From the NCBI GenBank assembly GCA_022823945.1, contig JAJEBK010000039.1, positions 1-62,180 of the forward strand: a stretch of 62,180 nt of DNA. The letters run 5' to 3'. The notes beneath the pieces are model-generated. The model saw only the letters and a list, made by a program, of their open reading frames with translations. It had not been told where the DNA came from and did not search any database. Source of the DNA: Anaerolineae bacterium. GTDB lineage: Bacteria > Chloroflexota > Anaerolineae > Aggregatilineales > Phototrophicaceae. Position numbers and translations under genes: made by a program. Shown one piece after another: positions 49,307 through 56,697 of the stretch. Every line of letters begins with the position of its first letter. Within the stretch, counting starts at the first letter, position 1.

Positions 49307-50163
49307 GCTGCCTCTCGGATATTCAGATAATTGGCGATATTGGCTGCGGGGTCGATGACCCACTCAATACAAGGCTCGGCGCAAGTCATAAGCGTCAGGA
49401 TGCCGGGACCATGCCCCGTCATCACCGAATCGCCATGAATGCACAAGCCGATGGTTACGGCGCCGGGTTTGTAGCCGCGCCCGTAGCGATGGTCGGCGTG
49501 ATTGACCACGACCAGGTCGCCCAGGCGCATTTGGTCGATGCCCAGCTCGGCCATCAGCGCGCGGTCGCCCGACATCAAATCCTGGTCGACAAAGTCGGGA
49601 TTCAACTCTGCGCCGCTGCCCATGATCTGGATAGGCAGTTCCATGGTGACGGGGATGCGGATTTTGCGCTCGTCCACAGCTTCGATAGGCAGGCTTTCGA
49701 TTAAACGCGGGCTGCATTTTTTGAGCGTGATATGCGGATAGTCGGCAAATTGCAAGCCCTGCCCCAGCGTGCGGATTTGTACAGCATCGCCCACTGCGAT
49801 CAAGTCGGCGGCTTCTGGCGGAAAGTCGACCAGCAGGCGCGCGTGCTCGCCAGTTACAATGCCTTCTGTGCCTTTGGCCAAGCCGCTCATCAAAAATGCG
49901 CGATTGCCCATGCAAGTGAGGTAGTGCATGGCATAGTCGGCATCGAGGTCGGGATGGGCGATAGACGCGCCTGGCTCGAGGTGGTCGGCTGCCCAGCCAA
50001 ATGCGGCATCACCGACGCGCGCGTTGTAAATGAAGCCGGACATGCCGGGCAAAATGGTGGCTTGTCCATCGGCTTGGGGGATATAGCCGCGCACTGTCGG
50101 CTGGCTGACAAAACCGACGACCGCCATTTCGACCAGCTGCGCGGCGTTGGTGGCTAGTGCCAT
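49303..50163 (-). CDS. DUF4438 domain protein, copy A
   Basis: The 286-residue paralogue of the following gene: GMSGFIYNARVGDAAFGWAADHLEPG, YLTCMGNRAFLMSGLAKGTEGIVTGEH, YPHITLKKCSPRLI, MRLGDLVVVNHADHRYG and GHGPGILTLMTCA align block by block. It is first in the unit, with GAGGAG before ATG 50163. Two co-translated DUF4438 paralogues suggest a heteromeric complex. No function is assigned; the CSPxLI/V and MTGHGPG/GYGPG blocks would be the first places to look for active-site residues. Confidence 0.75.
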   Translation of the reverse strand: MALATNAAQLVEMAVVGFVSQPTVRGYIPQADGQATILPGMSGFIYNARVGDAAFGWAADHLEPGASIAHPDLDADYAMHYLTCMGNRAFLMSGLAKGTEGIVTGEHARLLVDFPPEAADLIAVGDAVQIRTLGQGLQFADYPHITLKKCSPRLIESLPIEAVDERKIRIPVTMELPIQIMGSGAELNPDFVDQDLMSGDRALMAELGIDQMRLGDLVVVNHADHRYGRGYKPGAVTIGLCIHGDSVMTGHGPGILTLMTCAEPCIEWVIDPAANIANYLNIREAA

Positions 50164-50290
50164 AGAAATCTCCTCGTATATATCGTTGCTTGCGTGAGCA
50201 TCGCGCGGACTGTAACCGCTTTGGCCGGCGAAGGCAACAACCCCCGCAAATCCGAGGAGAATGTCTAAGTCGGTGGGTGGTTCTCTTTCT

Positions 50291-50379
50291 AACCCCACCC
50301 CCAGCCCCTCCCCGACGAGTCGGAGAGGGTAGCCAAAGCCTGCTTCCCCCTGACTTGTCGGGGGGACCGAGGGGGGTGC
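50291..50379. repeat. GC-rich palindromic repeat (two modules) upstream of a hydroxyacid dehydrogenase
   Basis: CCCCTCCCCGACGAGTCGG plus AGAGGGTAG, then CCCCCTGACTTGTCGGGGGG plus ACCGAGGGGGG. It occupies most of the 285-bp divergent gap and ends 4 bp before the -35 box of the next gene. Confidence 0.85.
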
Positions 50380-50382
50380 AAA

Positions 50383-50411
50383 TTGACGCGACAGAAGCGA
50401 AAAACTATACT
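50383..50411 (+). promoter_or_regulatory. Strong predicted promoter of the hydroxyacid dehydrogenase
   Basis: TTGACG (50383-50388), a 17-bp spacer and TATACT (50406-50411): the best sigma70 match in the window. Transcription would begin near 50418, so an in-frame ATG at 50416 is excluded and ATG 50449 is the start. Confidence 0.72.
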
Positions 50412-50448
50412 CAGCATGCAAACAGCCAATCAATCCAGGAGTCCCAAC

Positions 50449-51414
50449 ATGGTGAACGCAGGCAGCGAGCGGCAAACGGTGCTGATTTTGGACGATGGAC
50501 ATGAAGACGCGGTGGCGGCGCTGGCGGACGATTTTCCTGCGCTGCAGCTCGTCACGCAGCCGACCAGCCAGATTCGCGGCATCATCGCGCAGGCGGCGCA
50601 GGTGGATGCTGCCCTGCTGGACGAATTGCCCGATCTGCATGCGGCGCTGAAGTTGGGGCGCAGTTATACCAACTTTGACATGCCCGCCCTGCGCCGGCGC
50701 GGCATCAATTTCGCCACCGTGCCGCGCAAGGGACCCAACTGCGTGGCCGAACTGGCGCTGACACTCATCCTGGCGCTGAGCAAAGACCTGGTCAACGGGC
50801 ACGAGGCAGTCGCCATGGGTGCCTATCGCTATCGGGGTCTCAAGCCGGAGATCACTGCCGAGCGCAAAATCGCTTTCCACTGGATGCACAATACGCGCGT
50901 GCACGAGGTGGTCGGCAAGACCCTGGGCATCATCGGCATGGGCGAGATTGGCTGCGAGCTCGCGCGGCGCGCCAGTGTGCTGGGCATGCGCAGCATCTAT
51001 TACAAGCGCAGCCGACTTTCTCCCGAGTTGGAAGCGGCCTTTGACGCCAGCTATGCCCCGCTGAACGATGTGCTGAGCCACAGCGATTATGTCTGTGTAG
51101 CTGTGCCGCATACACCAGAAACCGAGCGCATGATCGGCGCGCCGCAACTGGAGTTGATGAAACCCAGCGCCTATCTGGTCAATATCGCGCGCGGCGGCAT
51201 CATTGACGAAGATGCCCTGATCGACGTGCTGGCAGAAAATCGCATCGCCGGGGCCGGGCTGGATGTCTTCACCTTCGAGCCCTTGCCAGCCGAAAGCCCC
51301 TTAACCGCGCTGGACAATGTCATTTTGTGCCCGCATATCGGAGGCGGAACCGGCACGAACCGTACAATCGAGCTGCGCGCCGGGCTGGAGAAAATGCGCG
51401 AGATGCTGGCGTAG
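50449..51414 (+). CDS. D-isomer-specific 2-hydroxyacid dehydrogenase
   Basis: The 321-residue NAD(P)-dependent dehydrogenase: GINFATVPRKGPNCVAELAL, Rossmann LGIIGMGEIGCELARRA, catalytic Arg in LVNIARGGIIDED, Glu in VFTFEPLPAESPL and His in CPHIGGGTG. It is a distant paralogue of the 35796 gene. ATG 50449 is set by CCAGGAG (50435-50441) and by the promoter position. It stands as a single-gene unit facing away from the DUF4438 pair. The substrate is a 2-keto/2-hydroxy acid, not further defined. Confidence 0.87.
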   Translation: MVNAGSERQTVLILDDGHEDAVAALADDFPALQLVTQPTSQIRGIIAQAAQVDAALLDELPDLHAALKLGRSYTNFDMPALRRRGINFATVPRKGPNCVAELALTLILALSKDLVNGHEAVAMGAYRYRGLKPEITAERKIAFHWMHNTRVHEVVGKTLGIIGMGEIGCELARRASVLGMRSIYYKRSRLSPELEAAFDASYAPLNDVLSHSDYVCVAVPHTPETERMIGAPQLELMKPSAYLVNIARGGIIDEDALIDVLAENRIAGAGLDVFTFEPLPAESPLTALDNVILCPHIGGGTGTNRTIELRAGLEKMREMLA

Positions 51415-51435
51415 TTTTTTTGGAGAGCGCGTCAA

Positions 51436-53094
51436 TCAATTCAAGGGTGTCTCGCTGACCAGGAAAGCGGCGATATATCCCGTGCCGCCGCCGGGCAAGC
51501 GCAGCTCGAACCAATCGCCGCTATCGTCCAGCACATCCAGCGGGTCGCCAGCTTGTACGACTGTCACCACCCCGCAAGCTGTCGAGCCACAGCTGCGCAC
51601 ATTGGCGAAGCCCTCGACATCCACAAACCAGGTCTGCGTTTCGCCCATGCCCAGAGTCGCTTCGATGGCGTTCAAGCGCTCGCCCAACTGGACAATGGCA
51701 GCAGGCAGGTCGAGCGTGTAAGGAATCTCAACAGCGAATGCGCCGGCGGCTTCCAGCTTGATAGCAGCCACAAAGTCGGCGGCGATGCTCCGCATCTGCA
51801 TACTCAATCGGACGCCATCTTCACAGCCTGGCAAATGCGCCCAAAGCAAGTCGCGGAAAGCCTGCGCTTCCTGTTCCAGCGCCGATTGCTGCGCGAAGGT
51901 GTTCACAGACAGCGAGGCGCGCAGCAAGCTGTGAAAGGCGGGCGTGATGTAGGCTGTGAAAAAGCGCAGGTCGGCATCGCTGCACGCGGCGCTCTGGCTG
52001 GAGATCGGGGCGCTGGCGCGGGCAGCCTCCAAGCGCAGTAGGGCATCGTCCCGGCGAGCTTGATTCTCATTTTCAGGCGCGCCCAGCCATTCATCCAGCC
52101 ACCAGCGTACCGCGAAGATTTCGTCGCAGACCGGCAAACGAGACAACACACTGCCGCGATAATCAAGATGCAGCTGGCTGCGCAGCAAGGCATCGTCTGT
52201 CGCTTCAAAAGTGGACAAGTAATCCCTGTCGATAGCCGCCAGGGCGCTGTCCAGTTGGTCGCGGCTGCAAGCGGGCAAGCGGCGCTTTTCGATGGGCTGC
52301 GAGGCTGCGGACGCTGTGCCCGAACCAGGAGATGCCTGCCAAGCCGCGATGCGCTGCATGCCGAATTCTGCCAGCGCGACAAAGGGATTCTCGTCCGCTG
52401 GAACGCCCACAAAGGCAAAGCTGAGGCTGGTCGCGCTGTCGGTAAGGGCGGCGTTTAGCGTTTGCGCCAATGCGACCGTCTCAGCGCAAAGGGGCAAGGT
52501 GGGCAGCCTGTTCGCGCGCCAGGTCAATCGCGCTTCCAGCATGGCTGAAAAAGCGTCGCGACTGTCCATATAGTCGGCTGTCGACAAGAGTCCGATCAGG
52601 TCTGCTGCGGCTGCGGTATAGGTATCAAGTTGCTGCGTTGTGCAGGTGGGCAGTTGTCGTTGCTCGGGCGCTTGTGCCAGCGAGCGGTCATTGTCGAGCA
52701 TGGCATCCAGGTGATCGTTTATCTGCTGGTCGCGATCGGGCAGCACCAGATAGGGATTGTTGGCGGCCGGCGTGCCAGCCATCTCCAGCGCGGCGCGGGC
52801 CGCAAAGTCGCCCCCCATCTGGACGAGCAACGCGCCAAATTCCAGCGCTTCGGCACACTGCGGTCCCTGCGCAAGGACAGTCAGGCGGTCGGTGGCATGC
52901 TGCTGGCTGTATGTCATCAGCGCAGTGAAATCGGTCGGCGGCTCGGCAAAGCGCGCCTGATAATCAATAACCAGGTCGAAAATAGACAGGAATTCTGCGC
53001 GCGTGCATATAGGCAGCTCGGACTGGGCGCGAGCGCTTGGCAAAGCGATCATCAGACAAAAGACGGCGAGGAAGACAACAGAGCTGCGGCGCAT
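51436..53094 (-). CDS. Secreted four-repeat cysteine-pair protein with C-terminal SH3b domain
   Basis: A 552-residue exported protein with signal peptide 1-23 (ALPSARA|Q). Then come four helical repeats of roughly 105-125 residues. Each opens with a Cys in P(I/T/A)C-x-RxxLD-like context (CTRAEF, CTTQQLD, CSRDQLD, CSDADLRF) and has a second Cys about 60 residues later in a PxC(A/D/E)E context (QCAEALEF, LCAETV, VCDEIF, GCEDGV). These probably form one disulfide per repeat. About 485-552 are an SH3b domain (FANVRSCGSTACGVVTVV...GGTGYIAAFLV). I do not recognise the repeat as a named family. It may be a surface adhesin or wall-binding scaffold. Confidence 0.75.
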   Translation of the reverse strand: MRRSSVVFLAVFCLMIALPSARAQSELPICTRAEFLSIFDLVIDYQARFAEPPTDFTALMTYSQQHATDRLTVLAQGPQCAEALEFGALLVQMGGDFAARAALEMAGTPAANNPYLVLPDRDQQINDHLDAMLDNDRSLAQAPEQRQLPTCTTQQLDTYTAAAADLIGLLSTADYMDSRDAFSAMLEARLTWRANRLPTLPLCAETVALAQTLNAALTDSATSLSFAFVGVPADENPFVALAEFGMQRIAAWQASPGSGTASAASQPIEKRRLPACSRDQLDSALAAIDRDYLSTFEATDDALLRSQLHLDYRGSVLSRLPVCDEIFAVRWWLDEWLGAPENENQARRDDALLRLEAARASAPISSQSAACSDADLRFFTAYITPAFHSLLRASLSVNTFAQQSALEQEAQAFRDLLWAHLPGCEDGVRLSMQMRSIAADFVAAIKLEAAGAFAVEIPYTLDLPAAIVQLGERLNAIEATLGMGETQTWFVDVEGFANVRSCGSTACGVVTVVQAGDPLDVLDDSGDWFELRLPGGGTGYIAAFLVSETPLN

Positions 53095-53170
53095 GGCGCA
53101 TCTTTCGCTATGAGAAGCTCACAATTGGAGAGATTTTAGCATAGCCAGCGGGCAGGTTGGATATGTGTTT

Positions 53171-54175
53171 TTATGCTTTGCTTTGGCGAAAATGCGGCAG
53201 AACCTGTCTGCCCAGCATATTGATGGCATCCAGGATATGTGGACCCAGTGGCGGACCGAAGCTGATATGCCGCGCTCCCATCACCACCAGCCCTTCCAGC
53301 CGCTTGATCAGATCAGCTGCCCGGCCAGCAATGCCGATGCGCAGCATGGCTGGCGTTACCATGGAGCGCGCGGCTGCCACATCGCCCTCGACATGCCAGG
53401 CGCGACGAATTAGCTCGAAGTCGGCGCGAGACAAACCCAGTTGCGTCAGGATCAACGGACTCATGGCGTGTCCATAATAGGCAACTTTGTCCGCCAGCGT
53501 GGCTTCTGCCGCCCGCTGATCATCAGAAACCGAGCACCAGATGCAAGCCGCGAGGTCTATATCGGTCTGCGCGCGACCCGACCGCGTCAAGCCACGTTGG
53601 ATATGCGGCAACACGCCGGCGTAATGCTCGGGCGGGAAAAGCAGCGGCAAACCGCCATCCGCGACCGCGCCGATCTCTTCCAGCATGCGCGGGCTCATTG
53701 CGCCCAGATAGATGGGCACGCGCCGCCGAGGCTGGAAACGCAGCCAGGCTTCGTCCGTCCATTGCAGCGCCTTGCCCTGCATACGCGCATTTTCGCCTGC
53801 GGTCAGCCTGTTGATGGCAGCGACCGCCTCGACCACCGTAGTGCGGGGCAGTTGCTGCCGCATGCCCAGCCAGCGCAGAAAGTCAGCCGCGCCCGCAGAA
53901 AGCCCCAGCAAAAAGCGCCCACCACAAAACTCATCAAGCGTAGCGGCAAACATGGCGATCTCGGCGCTGTGCAGGGTGTAGGGATTCAGGATGCAGCTGC
54001 CGATTTCGATGCGTTCGGTCGCCGCCGCCACCGCCGTCAGGATGACCGGGGCGCTGCGCAGGAAGAGATCGTTGCTCACCCAGAATTGGTCGAAGCCAGC
54101 CGCTTCTGCCGCGCGCGCATAGCGCACATAATCACGCACGGGTAGCTCGTTGTTGAAGCGCAGGCTGAAGATCAT
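53171..54175 (-). CDS. LLM-class flavin/F420-dependent oxidoreductase
   Basis: The 334-residue protein has the luciferase-like TIM barrel typical of F420-dependent methylene-tetrahydromethanopterin reductase relatives: YARAAEAAGFDQFWVSND, ERIEIGSCILNPYTLHSAEIAM, RFLLGLSAGAADFLRWLG, VPIYLGAMSPRMLEEIGAVADG. The cofactor may be FMN or F420. Its ATG overlaps the RidA stop (54172-54175), so it is co-translated with RidA and likely co-transcribed with the D-amino-acid oxidase. It could act on an N-containing substrate in the same pathway; this is inference. Confidence 0.85.
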   Translation of the reverse strand: MIFSLRFNNELPVRDYVRYARAAEAAGFDQFWVSNDLFLRSAPVILTAVAAATERIEIGSCILNPYTLHSAEIAMFAATLDEFCGGRFLLGLSAGAADFLRWLGMRQQLPRTTVVEAVAAINRLTAGENARMQGKALQWTDEAWLRFQPRRRVPIYLGAMSPRMLEEIGAVADGGLPLLFPPEHYAGVLPHIQRGLTRSGRAQTDIDLAACIWCSVSDDQRAAEATLADKVAYYGHAMSPLILTQLGLSRADFELIRRAWHVEGDVAAARSMVTPAMLRIGIAGRAADLIKRLEGLVVMGARHISFGPPLGPHILDAINMLGRQVLPHFRQSKA

Positions 54176-54570
54176 GGCGCTTCATCGTCGATGATGGCTT
54201 CGGCTTCGATTTCGACCAGGTAGTCAGCGCCAACCAGCCCCCCGACATAGAGCAAGGTATTGGCGGGGCGGATCTCGCCGAACACTTCGCCATGCACGCG
54301 GGCGACTGCTTCCCAATCGGCATTCGGCGCCAGGTAGACGCGCGTGCGCACGACATCGCTCAGCCTTGCGCCAGCTTCGTGGAGGGCTGCTTCGATCTTT
54401 CTGAGGATGAAAGCCGTCTGGGCTGCACTGTCACCGATGCCGACGATGGTATCTGCGCCTTCCGTGGCGGTCGTGCCCGATACATGCACGATATTGCCCA
54501 GTCGCAGCGCCCGCGAATAGCCAGCGATGCGCTCATAATCCGTGCCGGATGAAATGAGCTGTCGGGTCAT
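54172..54570 (-). CDS. RidA/YjgF-family enamine/imine deaminase
   Basis: A 132-residue RidA-family protein: GYSRALRLGNIVHVSGTTA, AAQTAFILRKIEAALHEAGA, VVRTRVYLAPNADWEAVARVHGEVF (R that binds the 2-keto acid carboxylate) and RPANTLLYVGGLVGADYLVEIEAEAI (C-terminal Glu). RidA hydrolyses reactive 2-imino/enamino acids to keto acids and ammonia. Located 99 bp after the D-amino-acid oxidase gene, whose product makes such imines, and overlapping the LLM oxidoreductase gene. Confidence 0.9.
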   Translation of the reverse strand: MTRQLISSGTDYERIAGYSRALRLGNIVHVSGTTATEGADTIVGIGDSAAQTAFILRKIEAALHEAGARLSDVVRTRVYLAPNADWEAVARVHGEVFGEIRPANTLLYVGGLVGADYLVEIEAEAIIDDEAP

Positions 54571-54669
54571 GATTTTCTCCTTTTTGCATTTCGCGTTTGT
54601 CGAAGGAGCGACATATCATATCGCCCGCATATAAATCTCGGACAATCACGGGCGACCCACCACCTCCCC

Positions 54670-55662
54670 CTACACGAAGTCTTGCGGGCTTGCCTCCCCC
54701 TGACCTGTCGGGGGGGGGGGCGAGGGGGGTTTGGCATTTGCCAACCGCGCAACCTCCAGCGCGCAGCCCCAGGACAATGTGAAGCCGATGCCGCCGTGCC
54801 CATAATTGTGGATGATACGCCCGTTCGTCCGCCGCTCAACATCCAGGCGGACCGCATGTCGGCCCGGGCGCAAACCAACGCGCACTCGCAGCACATTCGC
54901 GCTGTTCACAGCCTCCTCAATTGCTGCGCAGCGCGCCAGAATATCTGCCGATTCGCCTTCGTCCGGTTCTCGCCGCCAATCGTCGGTCCGTTGCGTGCCA
55001 CCCAGCAAGGCACCATCACCGCGGGGAAACAGGTAGGTGAAGGCGCTTTCATCCATGAAGCCTTTGTCAATTTGCGCATCGACCAGCAGAGTCTGCCCGC
55101 GGATGGGATGAACAGCCGGGTCGTCCGCCAGCTTGCGCGCGCCGACACCGCTGCAATTGACGACCAGATCGGCATCGTCCAGCAGATCATCAAGCGAATC
55201 GACCTGGCGCACTTCCAAAATGCCGCCTGCCGCCAGGAACTGCCCGTGCAAATGTTGCAAGTAACGGGGCGGCGCGACGATGGGCACATCCAGCCACAAG
55301 CCAGCCGCGAAGCCGCCCGGCAGCTCATCCGCGGGGATGCGCTGGCAATGCGCCAGCCGTGACGCGAACCAGGGGAGCGACATCGCGCCGGGATAATGCC
55401 TGCGAAAGTCCTGGATGCGCTGCAGGGTTACGCCGCTGTCGGGGACTTGGCAGAGCGTCAGGAAGCGCGTTAGCGAATCATCCGCCCAGCGCCGCATGCG
55501 ACCATCCAACCCGCCACCAGCCCAGATCGCGCCGGCCGCGGCCGAGGTTGTTTCCTGTGGCAATTCGCGCGTGATGAGGCGAGCGCTGTGTCCACGCTGC
55601 TGCAAGGCCAGCGCACTGCTCAAGCCGATGACGCCGCCGCCGATGACGATGATTTCGGGCAT
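54670..55662 (-). CDS. FAD-dependent D-amino-acid oxidase family protein with repeat-derived C-terminus
   Basis: A 330-residue flavoprotein. The N-terminal dinucleotide motif is IIVIGGGVIGLSSALALQQRG. DAO-type blocks are TSAAAGAIWAGG, VVNCSGVGARKLADD, HPIRGQTLLVDAQ, YLFPRGDGALLGGTQ, LRVRVGLRPGRHAVRLDVE and IHNYGHGGIGFTLSWGCALEV. It would oxidise D-amino acids (or glycine-like amines) to imino acids plus H2O2, with RidA next in the operon. The start at 55662 fits family length. The final 18-20 residues (KPPSPPPPTGQGEASPQDFV) are translated palindromic repeat and have no counterpart in the family. Confidence 0.86.
   Translation of the reverse strand: MPEIIVIGGGVIGLSSALALQQRGHSARLITRELPQETTSAAAGAIWAGGGLDGRMRRWADDSLTRFLTLCQVPDSGVTLQRIQDFRRHYPGAMSLPWFASRLAHCQRIPADELPGGFAAGLWLDVPIVAPPRYLQHLHGQFLAAGGILEVRQVDSLDDLLDDADLVVNCSGVGARKLADDPAVHPIRGQTLLVDAQIDKGFMDESAFTYLFPRGDGALLGGTQRTDDWRREPDEGESADILARCAAIEEAVNSANVLRVRVGLRPGRHAVRLDVERRTNGRIIHNYGHGGIGFTLSWGCALEVARLANAKPPSPPPPTGQGEASPQDFV
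54691..54730. repeat. GC-rich palindromic repeat copy forming a C-terminus
   Basis: GCCTCCCCCTGACCTGTCGG followed by a run of G and CGAGGGGGGT. The run (GGGGGGGGGG) is longer than in other copies and could slip. It is translated on the minus strand as the Pro-rich tail of the D-amino-acid oxidase. Confidence 0.85.
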
Positions 55663-55792
55663 GCCGGACCTCGTCCCACCACTGACCACAAGGAGATGCA
55701 CAGATTGTAGCGCAGATGGACGGTCAAGCAGGATGGACAGGTGCCTGGCAATTTTGGGGGATCTGGCACATTGGCTTGCTGTATAAGCGCAG

Positions 55793-55808
55793 ATCTGATA
55801 TTTTAGAT
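55793..55808. promoter_or_regulatory. Near-palindromic AT-rich site upstream of the GntR gene
   Basis: ATCTGATATTTTAGAT: ATCT (55793-55796) and AGAT (55805-55808) are inverted with 8 bp between, followed by ATTAGATTTT. It lies in the divergent gap between the D-amino-acid oxidase (-) and GntR (+) genes and could be an autoregulatory operator. Nothing else was recognised in the 196-bp gap. Confidence 0.35.
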
Positions 55809-55858
55809 ATTAGATTTTAATGCAGCAGGCTGTGTTCATTCACCAGAAGTGGTAAAGC

Positions 55859-56518
55859 ATGCTCGATACGACTTCGCTTAGCGACAAGATCGAGAGCCAG
55901 CTCAAACGAGAAATCCTGGCTGGCGACCTCGCGCCCGGGCAACGGCTGACCATTGACGAGGTCGCCGAGCGCCTGCAAGTCAGCGCCATGCCGGTGCGGG
56001 ATGCGGTGCGGCGGCTGGACGGGTTGGGCTTCCTCAAGGTCGCCCCGCGGCGTGGCGTTTATGTCGAGGACTTTGACCAAACGCGCTTTCGACACACCAT
56101 GGCGGTGCGCATCGCTTTGGAATGTCTGGCGGTCGAGCTGGCTGCCCCGCGCATCCCCAAAGAGCAAATCATAGCCGCGCGCGAGACTTATCAACGGGGC
56201 GGGCAGCACTTCGTCAGGACTGGCGACCTGTCCCTGCTCGTCGACTGCGACAATCTCCTGCACGATCTCATCGTCAGCCATTCGCAAAATCCGCTGCTGA
56301 TCAGCATTATGGGGCAATTGCAAGACTTGATCGACTGGGCGCATCATATCGTGGCGAGGCTGCAGCCGCAGGGCAAATATGATGCGTTGCCAGAACATCT
56401 GGAAATCCTGGATGTTTTGCTAGAGCGAGATATCGCCAGGACGCAGGCCGCGTTGCGCAAGCATCTGCAGCACACACTGCAGCGTACACTGCGCGCCTGG
56501 GACCAATCGCCGGAGTGA
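55859..56518 (+). CDS. GntR-family transcriptional regulator (FadR/FCD subfamily)
   Basis: A 219-residue repressor or activator. The N-terminal winged helix (about 5-72) reads LKREILAGDLAPGQRLTIDEVAERLQVSAMPVRDAVRRLDGLGFL, then the wing PRRGVYVEDF. The FCD ligand domain follows, with Asp/His residues positioned for metal binding (CDNLLHDLIV and the HLEILDVL/KHLQHTL helices). FadR-subfamily members commonly respond to sugar acids such as gluconate or uronates. Its position between the D-amino-acid oxidase operon and the arabinofuranoside importer means it could control either. The ribosome site before ATG 55859 is weak. Confidence 0.87.
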   Translation: MLDTTSLSDKIESQLKREILAGDLAPGQRLTIDEVAERLQVSAMPVRDAVRRLDGLGFLKVAPRRGVYVEDFDQTRFRHTMAVRIALECLAVELAAPRIPKEQIIAARETYQRGGQHFVRTGDLSLLVDCDNLLHDLIVSHSQNPLLISIMGQLQDLIDWAHHIVARLQPQGKYDALPEHLEILDVLLERDIARTQAALRKHLQHTLQRTLRAWDQSPE

Positions 56519-56640
56519 ATGCGGGGAAAGCGCCGCAGCCTGCCGAGTTAAGCGAAATGGCGCAAGCTGCGGCAACATTTGTTAGCATTAGTCAGCAGCC
56601 GCTTCTGGGGAAGGGGCGAAAGGAGCCGCGATATTGACCC

Positions 56641-56657
56641 AACTTGTTCGGCAAGTT
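56641..56657. promoter_or_regulatory. Perfect inverted repeat upstream of the sugar-binding-protein gene
   Basis: AACTTG-TTCGG-CAAGTT, 6-bp arms with a 5-bp centre, 41 bp before ATG 56698. It could be the operator for the GntR protein encoded just upstream, or a small RNA hairpin. TTGACC at 56634-56639 abuts it and might be a -35 box. Confidence 0.45.
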
Positions 56658-56697
56658 TTGCAAGGCAAAGAACCCTGATTTGTTAGGAGGCAACAAA

